46,810 nucleotides of DNA. Origin: Agromyces bracchium (lineage in GTDB: Bacteria; Actinomycetota; Actinomycetes; Actinomycetales; Microbacteriaceae). Positions 16,451 to 23,282 of the stretch are shown here, in pieces. The DNA is taken from the NCBI RefSeq assembly GCF_009709675.1, contig NZ_WMLB01000044.1:1-46810 (forward strand), given 5' to 3'. The first letter of the stretch is position 1; every line of letters starts with the position of its first letter. The notes beneath the pieces were generated by a model. It worked only from the letters and a program-made list of their open reading frames with translations, had not been told where the DNA came from and searched no databases. The position numbers and the translations under genes are program-made.

Positions 16451-17121
16451 GCGGTCCACCCCCTGCGCTCGCGCGCGGCGGTGACGCGCCGGTCGAGTTC
16501 GCCGACGACCCGCTCGACGACGGCCGGGATGTCGGCGGCGCCGAGGACGGGGACGGCCGTCGGCGCCTGCTCGTCGCTCCACCGCGCGGCGATCGGCGGG
16601 ATCGTCGCGGGAGTCGCCGGCGGCGCGTCCGCCGAAGGGATGCGGGCGGGCAGCACCGGGATCATCGGCACTGCGGGTGCCGGAGCCGGCGACGCCGCCC
16701 GACGGGGAAGGGCGCGCCGCACGAGGGGCGCGGGGTGGCCAGGCGTCAGCGACGGCGCATCGATGGCGGCCGGCGCGCCGTTCACGATCGGGAACCACGT
16801 CGCGGCGGCCCGTGTCGGAGCACCGTCCGCGGGCGTCCGGTGGTCCGGCGCACGCCCCGCACGGAGGATCCGGGTCGTCGATGCGATGTACGAAGCGGCG
16901 AGCGCGATCCGCACGTGGGCGGTGGTCACGGCGCGCCGATGCTCGTGCCGATGCTGGACGAGCGGCCGCAGTGCGACGCGCAGGACGAGGTCGACGGGCG
17001 GATGGGCATCGCGCGCGCGCTGCGGGGGGCGCTGCGGCCGCGCCGCGAGCCGCAGCATCGCTCGACGCCGGACGGCGTCCGCGAACTGCCCCGCACGCGG
17101 CGGCTGCGCGACCACGATCAT
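16447..17121 (-). CDS. Unrecognised eCIS protein, Pro/Ala-rich (224 aa)
   Basis: ATG at 17121 overlaps the DUF6760 stop (ATGA). The N-terminal half is Arg/Ala-rich (AQPPRAGQFADAVRRRAMLR); the middle is a Pro-rich linker (IPSADAPPATPATIPPIAAR); the last 35 residues look like an amphipathic helix (DIPAVVERVVGELDRRVTAA). No family was recognised. eCIS loci usually have one poorly conserved gene between the tube block and the LysM gene (the Afp6 position), and this fits that slot. The C-terminal helix could dock it to the adaptor. The reading frame is supported by tight overlap at both ends. Confidence 0.65.
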   Translation of the reverse strand: MIVVAQPPRAGQFADAVRRRAMLRLAARPQRPPQRARDAHPPVDLVLRVALRPLVQHRHEHRRAVTTAHVRIALAASYIASTTRILRAGRAPDHRTPADGAPTRAAATWFPIVNGAPAAIDAPSLTPGHPAPLVRRALPRRAASPAPAPAVPMIPVLPARIPSADAPPATPATIPPIAARWSDEQAPTAVPVLGAADIPAVVERVVGELDRRVTAARERRGWTA

Positions 17122-17258
17122 GTCAGACCCCCCTGTGCTGCGGCGTTCAGGCTCGAGTTGATCGACGACACCTCGCCGACCCAGGCGCGCCGCTCCCCGT
17201 GCGGAAGATCCATCAGTTCCGCCAGGGGCCAATGCAAGTGATACGCGATGAACGCCAT
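17118..17258 (-). CDS. DUF6760 small eCIS protein (46 aa)
   Basis: This gene is easily missed because of its size. It starts at ATG 17258, preceded by GAGGAGCGAG, and reads MAFIAYHLHWPLAELMDLPH and ERRAWVGEVSSINSSLN. The AFIAYHxHWPxxEIxxLxHxER pattern is the core of DUF6760, a short helical protein found between the tail-assembly and adaptor genes of eCIS and related tail loci. It probably acts as an assembly factor, by analogy with the short tail-assembly proteins of Myoviridae. Its stop overlaps the next ATG (ATGA), and 8 bases separate it from the gene before. Confidence 0.8.
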   Translation of the reverse strand: MAFIAYHLHWPLAELMDLPHGERRAWVGEVSSINSSLNAAAQGGLT

Positions 17259-17266
17259 CTCGCTCC

Positions 17267-17659
17267 TCAGCTGAGCGACGGGGTAGGCGCGGATTCCCCC
17301 AGGCGCTCACGCCCGGCGGCGAACTCCTCTCCGCACGCGGGGCACACCGCCACCGTGGTCCCGGTGTCGTCGTCCATCGCGTTGATGCGGTTGTAGAGGT
17401 CCTGCAGGTAGGCGAGGTCGGCGGCGAAGAGGGTCTCGATCGTCTTCGGTGTGATCGGGTCGATCCCGTCGAGCGCGATGACCACCCGGCTGAGGACGAT
17501 GACCGTGAGGTAGCTGGGATTGCGCTGCACGCGGGGGTCCTGCAGGGGCAGGATCTCGTCGCCCGCGGTCGCGAGGCGCATCGTCCCCTCCCGGTGCAGG
17601 GCGCCGTCCTCGCCGAGGATGCCGACGGGGAGCAGGAATTCGTGCTCGATGCGGACCAT
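17267..17659 (-). CDS. Small tail-assembly-type eCIS protein with a CPAC motif (130 aa)
   Basis: ATG at 17659 gives MVRIEHEFLLPVGILGEDGA. It contains HREGTMRLATAGDEILPLQD, NPSYLTVIVLSRVVIALDGI and DLAYLQDLYNRINAMDD, a layout shared by tail-assembly (chaperone-like) proteins encoded just after the tube gene. Near the C-terminus VCPACGEEFAAG holds a CxxC knuckle; only one Cys pair is present, so any zinc site would need to form across a dimer. The short gap to the tube gene (TGACATG) implies coupling. Chaperone function is inferred from position. Confidence 0.75.
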   Translation of the reverse strand: MVRIEHEFLLPVGILGEDGALHREGTMRLATAGDEILPLQDPRVQRNPSYLTVIVLSRVVIALDGIDPITPKTIETLFAADLAYLQDLYNRINAMDDDTGTTVAVCPACGEEFAAGRERLGESAPTPSLS

Positions 17660-17660
17660 G

Positions 17661-18098
17661 TCAGTTCGCCCTCCGTACGCCCTCGTGAGCGAGTTCGAGC
17701 GTCTCCAGCGCGACCTCTGCGGCCTCGGCCGAGAACGACGGTCCGGTGTACTTCGCGGGCCACGCGCGCACGAAGTTCCAGCGCGCGATCTCTTGATTCC
17801 GCCGGTCGAGCAGCACGATCGACCCATCGAGACGCTCCATGTCCCCGTCCACGATGCGCTGATGCCAATCGACGAGGTCGCGATCGACGTTCAGTCCCCA
17901 TTTGAGGACGATGTTGGAGTGCTTCGTCTGTCCGGCGAGCTTGCGCGGTGACTGGTTCCAGCCACCCTCGCGGTGCTCGACGACGTCGACGGTCGAGTCG
18001 AGGCCGGTGACCTCGTGGAACGAGCCGCGGCTGATGCCGAGGATCTCGACATGGAAGTTGTGGCTGAGCTGCGGGTCGGTGAACTCGGATACGGGCAT
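17661..18098 (-). CDS. Inner tube protein, gp19/Afp1-like (145 aa)
   Basis: ATG at 18098 follows GAGGAGTAGATC. The whole length matches T4 gp19/Afp1 tail-tube proteins: DPQLSHNFHVEILGISRGSF, HEVTGLDSTVDVVEHREGG, PRKLAGQTKHSNIVLKWGL and NFVRAWPAKYTGPSFSAEA, ending VALETLELAHEGVRR. These polymerise into hexameric rings that form the needle and its lumen, where cargo is carried. Only one tube gene is present, whereas Serratia Afp and Photorhabdus PVC loci have two. The strong Shine-Dalgarno fits the high stoichiometry of the tube. Confidence 0.95.
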   Translation of the reverse strand: MPVSEFTDPQLSHNFHVEILGISRGSFHEVTGLDSTVDVVEHREGGWNQSPRKLAGQTKHSNIVLKWGLNVDRDLVDWHQRIVDGDMERLDGSIVLLDRRNQEIARWNFVRAWPAKYTGPSFSAEAAEVALETLELAHEGVRRAN

Positions 18099-18124
18099 GA
18101 TCTACTCCTCGTGGTGTCGTGTAT

Positions 18125-20080
18125 TCAGGATTCGGATGCTTCCGAACCGCCGTCCCAGATGCCGATGCGGACGACGAGGAACTCCGCCGGGTAGGTCGGC
18201 TGGACGCCGATCTCGATGTAGAGGCGGCCGGTCGCCCTCGTCGAGGGAGGGTTGAGCGCGTCGTCGATCCGGACGTAGAACGCCTCCTCGCGGCGGTCAC
18301 CGAACAGCGCGCCCTTTCGCCACTCCTCGACGAGGAACGCCCCGATCGAGCGCTCGAGCCCGCGCCAAAGCGACCGATCGTTCGGTTCGAATACCGCCCA
18401 GCGGATTCCATCGGCGATCGACTCCTCGAGATAGTTGAAGAGCCGACGGATGTTGACGTACTGCCAGTTGCGGTTCTGAATCGTCGTGGTCCGCGCGCCC
18501 CACACCACCGGTGCACCTCCCCCCGGTGGGATGCGCAGGGCGCTGACGCCGAAGTCGTTGAGGCCGTCCTGATCGGCGTCGGTCAGCCGGCGCTCGAGGC
18601 CGAGTGCCCCGCGAATGTTCGTGTTCGCGGGGGCTTTGTGGACGCCGTCCTGTTCATCCGTCCGGGCGTAGATCCCCGCCAGATGCCCTGAGGGCGGCCA
18701 CGACTCGAGGAGCTTGGTGGCCGGATTCACGATCTGGATCCAGGGGTAGTACAGCGTCGCGAAGCCGCGGTTGTCGCCCGTGGCGCCGGCCGCCTGCGCG
18801 ACGGCGTCGGACGGCTCCGACCCTCGGATCGGATCGAGGATCGCGACGCGGTCGCCGAGCAGCTCGCAATGCGCCACGAGGGCGGCGTGCGCCGCGGCGG
18901 TCGTCGCCCCGGGGATCGCGACGATCGACACGCGATCGAAGGGAGCCAGGGTGGCGAGCACATCCGTGGGATCGGCGATGAGGTCGGTCCAGGACTGGCC
19001 ACGGTCGTCGTCGGTGCCGTTCGCCAGCACGACGGGGGCCGCAAGCGAAGGTCGCGGGTCGGTGATCGCTCCGCCCGGCGGGAGCGCGGGGGCCGCGAGC
19101 CTGACGATGGCGGAGTCGATGCGATGCCACCACTTCGGATGCCCACTGTCCATCGACAGTCCGGTGAAGTCCTCGACGGTCCCGGTCGCGGGGTCTGCGA
19201 TGTGCAGATCGAACTCGCGCGAGGTGATCGCGATCGGCGCCGTCGTCACGTGCTGTTTCGTGAGCTTGCTCCGCAGCGTGAACGAGTCGTTCGTCACCGT
19301 GGCGACCACGCCGAACTCGGCGTTCGCGTTGCCCACGTCGATCTCGACGATGGTGCCGGGAAGCAGGAATCGCCGCAGCGGGACCGCGGGCAGATCGACG
19401 CGGATCCGTCCCGTCGTCTCGTCGAGGTTGGCGATGCGCACCGCGCCGTTCGCGTAGTTGCCCGGTCCGAGGGGTGCGGTCAGCGTGAGCGTGGTCGCAT
19501 CCACGGACTCGACGACCCGCCGCAGCGTCGCGAGGCCGTTCTTGGAGACCGCGACGTCGTCGCCGGGCTGGAAGGCGCCGGTCGCTCCGACCGTGAGGGT
19601 GCGCGCGTCGGGGACGGCCCCGATGGGGGTGGTCCCTTCGGCGAGGTTCAGCTGCGCCGCCAGGACATCCTCGACGACGCTGCGGTCGGCGACGGTGACC
19701 GTGATCCCGTTGGCCGTCGCACCCTCCCGCTGCGCCGTGGCGATGATGACGGGATCGTTCGGGGCGTTCCGTGTGACGAGCTCGCCCGAGGCGTTCACGG
19801 CGCTCGACGTGCGAACGATGTAGCACGTGGTCCCGCCATTGACGAAGAAGCCCTTGACGGAGGCCGTGAGGTAGGCCTTGTCGCCGTTCGCGTAGGTTTC
19901 GTCGAGGGGTCCGCCGAAGGTCGCGACGAACTCGTCCCAGCTCGTGATCTCCTGCGGATCCATGATCGGGCCGGATTGCGTCACGCCGATGAAGGCGGCG
20001 ACGGAGGTGCTGACTCCGACGATCGGGGACGCGGGCGTGAACTCCTCGATGAACACGCCTGGATGCAGCAGCTGTGCCAT
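18125..20080 (-). CDS. Contractile sheath protein, Afp2-like (651 aa)
   Basis: ATG at 20080 follows TAGGAGCCGAA. The N-terminus is diagnostic: MAQLLHPGVFIEEFTPASP, then VSTSVAAFIGVTQSGPIMDP and NGGTTCYIVR. The C-terminal third carries the conserved sheath core: GIYARTDEQDGVHKAPANTN, IRGALGLERRLTDADQDGLN, QYVNIRRLFNYLEESIADGI, with SIGAFLVEEWRKGALFG and EIGVQPTYPAEFLVVRIG. An insertion of about 250 residues in the middle is beta-rich and gives the extra exterior domain of long sheath proteins. It surrounds the tube and contracts to drive it. One sheath gene is present. A 26-base gap separates it from the tube gene. Confidence 0.95.
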   Translation of the reverse strand: MAQLLHPGVFIEEFTPASPIVGVSTSVAAFIGVTQSGPIMDPQEITSWDEFVATFGGPLDETYANGDKAYLTASVKGFFVNGGTTCYIVRTSSAVNASGELVTRNAPNDPVIIATAQREGATANGITVTVADRSVVEDVLAAQLNLAEGTTPIGAVPDARTLTVGATGAFQPGDDVAVSKNGLATLRRVVESVDATTLTLTAPLGPGNYANGAVRIANLDETTGRIRVDLPAVPLRRFLLPGTIVEIDVGNANAEFGVVATVTNDSFTLRSKLTKQHVTTAPIAITSREFDLHIADPATGTVEDFTGLSMDSGHPKWWHRIDSAIVRLAAPALPPGGAITDPRPSLAAPVVLANGTDDDRGQSWTDLIADPTDVLATLAPFDRVSIVAIPGATTAAAHAALVAHCELLGDRVAILDPIRGSEPSDAVAQAAGATGDNRGFATLYYPWIQIVNPATKLLESWPPSGHLAGIYARTDEQDGVHKAPANTNIRGALGLERRLTDADQDGLNDFGVSALRIPPGGGAPVVWGARTTTIQNRNWQYVNIRRLFNYLEESIADGIRWAVFEPNDRSLWRGLERSIGAFLVEEWRKGALFGDRREEAFYVRIDDALNPPSTRATGRLYIEIGVQPTYPAEFLVVRIGIWDGGSEASES

Positions 20081-20088
20081 TTCGGCTC

Positions 20089-20991
20089 CTAGAGGTTGAG
20101 GTCGACGTGGCCGGCCACGAGGGGCAGGACCACAGCGACCGGCGGCGGTGTGGGATGGGAGGGGTGGACGGCCTGCAGGCGGTACTCGCCCGCACGGAGT
20201 CCGGAGAAGTCGAAGCGGCCCTCGTGGTCGGCGATCTCGTCCTGGGTGAGACCCTGGGTCGCGCCGCCCGGTGTGCCGCGCAGGTGCACGACGGCGCCGG
20301 ACACGGGGGCTCCCGCCGCTGTGACGACACCCGCGACGACGAGGATGCGCTCCTCGGGGAGCGGGTCGGCCTCGAGCCCGGTACCGAGGACCAGGTCGGC
20401 GAGGATCGTCTCGACCACGCCGTCGACGGGGGTGGTCGCCGGGACGATCGGCATCGTCACCGCGAGCGTGATGACGGGCTTCCACGCTTGAGGCCGGCCC
20501 ATCGTCCCCCAGAACTCGCCGAGCCGAAGCATCTCGTCCTCGGCGATCGCGGTCGGCAGGTCGTCGCGGAACGCGTCCGGCAGGGCGAGCGCCTGTACTG
20601 CGGGGAGCAGGCGATAAGGATTGAGCGGGGCACAGGCGAACAACCCGGCCGCGACGGCACCCAGCATCCGATGCTCGAACTGGGTCGCCGGTGTCTGCGG
20701 GGCTTCACTCGCGCTGTGCCACGCACTGATCAGGTAGCGCAGGCGCAGCCGCTCGGGCGCCCGCGTCACTGTCGTGGCGCTGTTGACGATCTCGCGGTGC
20801 ACCGCGTTCGAGCGGTAGCGGCTGTCCTCGTCGATCGTGGCGAGGTGGACGTTGACGCTAGTCCCCTGCGCGCCGGACAGGCCGGCACGCCACTCGGCGT
20901 CGGGAGGCTGGAATCCGATCTGCTGACCGGTGAGCCCCGGCACCGTCGCGAGCAGCGCCGAGCGGATCGTGTCGTCGATCACGTCGATCAT
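20089..20991 (-). CDS. DUF4255 protein, Afp16-like tube terminator/cap (300 aa)
   Basis: ATG at 20991 overlaps the cargo gene stop (ATGA). Residues 1-180 are DUF4255: MIDVIDDTIRSALLATVPG, then VNVHLATIDEDSRYRSNAV, RLRYLISAWHSASEAPQTP, FEHRMLGAVAAGLFACAPL, with LGEFWGTMGRPQAWKPVITL. DUF4255 proteins are the tail-terminator homologues of eCIS (Afp16) that cap tube and sheath and set length. The C-terminal 90 residues (VVAGVVTAAGAPVSGAVVHL, LRAGEYRLQAVHPSHPTPPP) form a carboxypeptidase-regulatory-like beta-sandwich, an addition seen in some family members. It ends 8 bases before the sheath start. Confidence 0.92.
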   Translation of the reverse strand: MIDVIDDTIRSALLATVPGLTGQQIGFQPPDAEWRAGLSGAQGTSVNVHLATIDEDSRYRSNAVHREIVNSATTVTRAPERLRLRYLISAWHSASEAPQTPATQFEHRMLGAVAAGLFACAPLNPYRLLPAVQALALPDAFRDDLPTAIAEDEMLRLGEFWGTMGRPQAWKPVITLAVTMPIVPATTPVDGVVETILADLVLGTGLEADPLPEERILVVAGVVTAAGAPVSGAVVHLRGTPGGATQGLTQDEIADHEGRFDFSGLRAGEYRLQAVHPSHPTPPPVAVVLPLVAGHVDLNL

Positions 20992-23282
20992 GGGCCGTAC
21001 CGTCCCGATCCCAGTTCGGTCCTGATGTCCTGCAGAGCACGGCGGACCCCTTCCGGGCCGTTCTTTGCACCTTCGCGGAGCAGGTCCGTCATCCACCCGA
21101 TCTGCTTGTCGGAATGGACCTTGGAGTGCACCTCGGTCGTCGATTCATTCGGCGTCGACGGGTCCTTCGGGAGCCAGATCCCGTTCTCCGCGTCGTTGAT
21201 GCCGATCCCCGCCTTGCGGAGGATCTCGCGGGCCTCCTCGGCTGACTTGATGCCCTTCGGGACGACGTGGTGCGCTTCATGGCCCGGTGGCCTCGGCCCC
21301 ACGGCCTTGGTGAGGTTGGCAGCCAACACCGCCGCATCCGACATCTCCTTGGTCCGCGGCTTCGTGGTGGTTCCGCTGGCTTGCGTTCCTTCAGGAAGCG
21401 TCGACTTGGAGGCACCCTCACGCGACCCGGACCCCTTGCCGGTCCGCTGCGCCTCACGCGCGACGGAGGCGACGTCGGCGGCGGAGGCGAGCTGCTTCTC
21501 GAGGCGCCCGAGGAGGCCGTCGAGCTCCGCGGACGACGACGTGGTCGAGATCCGCCGCATCAGCTCGCGGAACTGGGCATCACTGAGCGAGATTCCGGAC
21601 TTCTCGATGTCGTCCAGCAGCCGTTCGATGCGCTTGACCTGCTCGGGGGATGCGTGCGAGGGGATGCTCTTCGCGAGCGCCGATCGGTCGGCGGGCGGAG
21701 GGCCCGCCTTCCCGGACACCTTTCCGCCTTTGGTGGACGCGGACGACTTCCCGGTCGCACCACTCCCTTTCGCCGCATCGGGTGCCGGCTTCGAGGCGGA
21801 TCCCTTCTTCTCGGTCGGGGCGCCCTTCTCGGTCGGGGCGCCCTTCTCGGTCGGGGCGCCCTTCTCGGGCGGGGCGCTCTTCTCCGTCGGGGCGCTCTTC
21901 TCGGTCGGAGTCTTCCCGGATGTCGCGCCCGGGCCGACTGACGCCTTCGAGGCGGTGGGGGCGACGGACTTCGCATCGGCCTTCGCCGGTGCCGGGGCGG
22001 GCTTGACCGGAGTCGGAGTGGGCGTGACCGGCACCGGGGCGGCCTTGGGCTGCTCGACCCGCATCGGCGGGAACTCCGAGTACGTGCGCGGGGGCTCCTG
22101 TTGCGGAACTTGGGGGTTCACCGGCGCGGGGGCGTTCGCGGGCGGCATCGCCGGCGGGGAGGGCGGGGCCGGCGGCGGAGTCTGGGCCACGGGAGGCTTG
22201 GCGGTCGGTGCCGTCGGAGTCGGGGACGCGCGCCGCACCTCCGCACCGTTGTCGCGTCGGAGGGGTTGCGGGCCCATCGGCTGGCGCATCGCGTCGCGCT
22301 GGCCCTTCATCCCGGCAAGACCGCCGGCGACGGCATCGGCCATGGCACCGGCATCCGATCCCCTGTCGCCATCGATCGCGTATCCGATCGCACCGAAGAT
22401 GCCGCCGCGGATGTTGTCCAGGGTCCGGAACGCCCGCTCCGCCCGTTGGCCGCGCGCGGTCGCCTCGAAGCCCCGCCGGGTGCCGATGTAGCCCGTGCCG
22501 TCGGGCAGCCGGTCGAGGATGACCTCGTTCTGGCGTCGCTCCCACTCGAGCATCCGCGCTTCGCCGAACGCGCGGTTGACCTCGGGCGGAACGGTGAACT
22601 TCTGCGCCATCAGCCACGCGTTCAGGGCGTTGTCGAAGTCGTCGTCGTACTTGTCGAGATCGTTCCAGCACCCGCGGTAGCCGTATGGCGCCATCAGCTT
22701 GTACATCAGCGCCTCGTTGGACTGCAGGTACTTGGAGAAACGGAAGGGGTCCGCCGCCCGCAGCACGATGAGTTCGCTCAGGAACACCGCGTAGACCTTC
22801 TGCGCATCGGCCTCCGCCGACCTGCTCTGCCGGCCGACGGCCGTCACCGGGCCGGCGGGAGCTGCCGAGCCCTTCGCCGCGGGACCGTGCGCCGCGGCAT
22901 GCGCGTCGGCGCCGCGTTCTGTCGCGTCTCCCGGTTCTGACCACCCGTCTCGCACACTGGGGGCCAGGCGTCGCTGTGCCACGTGCGCGACCTCGTGCTC
23001 GATCGTCCCGTGATCCGCGTCGCCGGCGAGGACGATGTCGTCGCCGACCGAGATCCCCCGGGCGTTCGCCAGCGCGGTGGCCGACTCGGCGGACCCGCCC
23101 CGGTGCACGCGGACGTCCCCGAGGTCCATCCCGTGGCGCGATTCCAACGCGGCGCGCATGGCGTCGGGCAGGGGCGATCCGGGGCCGGAGACGGTCTCCG
23201 CGAGCGCGCCGCCGGCCAGGTCCAGTGCGGCGTTCTCGCTCCCGTCGCCTGCGACGAGCGGACGTGTCAGGTGCGCCTTCAT
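20988..23282 (-). CDS. DUF4157-AHH nuclease-like fusion, probable eCIS cargo (764 aa)
   Basis: ATG at 23282 follows GGCGGAGGTGCCGC and overlaps the ATPase stop. Residues 36-110 are DUF4157: GSPLPDAMRAALESRHGMDL, GDVRVHRGGSAESATALA, then H96-E-V-A-H100, an intact HExxH zinc-protease motif. Residues about 155-300 are a helical domain of unknown type. Residues 330-520 are Pro/Thr/Lys-rich linker, including six PTEK hexapeptides. Residues 665-764 resemble AHH-type HNH/EndoVII nucleases: HEAHHVVPKGI (AHH at 670-672), NGIWLPKDP and VHSKVHSD. DUF4157 is known as an eCIS- and toxin-associated domain. The layout (leader domain, linker, C-terminal toxin module) suggests a payload loaded in the particle. 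No immunity gene is seen beside it. Nuclease activity is inferred, not shown. Confidence 0.82.
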   Translation of the reverse strand: MKAHLTRPLVAGDGSENAALDLAGGALAETVSGPGSPLPDAMRAALESRHGMDLGDVRVHRGGSAESATALANARGISVGDDIVLAGDADHGTIEHEVAHVAQRRLAPSVRDGWSEPGDATERGADAHAAAHGPAAKGSAAPAGPVTAVGRQSRSAEADAQKVYAVFLSELIVLRAADPFRFSKYLQSNEALMYKLMAPYGYRGCWNDLDKYDDDFDNALNAWLMAQKFTVPPEVNRAFGEARMLEWERRQNEVILDRLPDGTGYIGTRRGFEATARGQRAERAFRTLDNIRGGIFGAIGYAIDGDRGSDAGAMADAVAGGLAGMKGQRDAMRQPMGPQPLRRDNGAEVRRASPTPTAPTAKPPVAQTPPPAPPSPPAMPPANAPAPVNPQVPQQEPPRTYSEFPPMRVEQPKAAPVPVTPTPTPVKPAPAPAKADAKSVAPTASKASVGPGATSGKTPTEKSAPTEKSAPPEKGAPTEKGAPTEKGAPTEKKGSASKPAPDAAKGSGATGKSSASTKGGKVSGKAGPPPADRSALAKSIPSHASPEQVKRIERLLDDIEKSGISLSDAQFRELMRRISTTSSSAELDGLLGRLEKQLASAADVASVAREAQRTGKGSGSREGASKSTLPEGTQASGTTTKPRTKEMSDAAVLAANLTKAVGPRPPGHEAHHVVPKGIKSAEEAREILRKAGIGINDAENGIWLPKDPSTPNESTTEVHSKVHSDKQIGWMTDLLREGAKNGPEGVRRALQDIRTELGSGRYGP
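21808..21915 (-). repeat. Six 18-bp tandem repeats encoding PTEK hexapeptides
   Basis: On the plus strand, units close to TTCTCGGTCGGGGCGCCC repeat six times without gaps; the last copies are the most diverged. On the coding strand they give APTEKS/APTEKG hexapeptides in the linker of the DUF4157-AHH protein. Because 18 is a multiple of 3, copy number can vary without breaking the frame, so linker length is likely to be polymorphic among strains. Confidence 0.9.
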
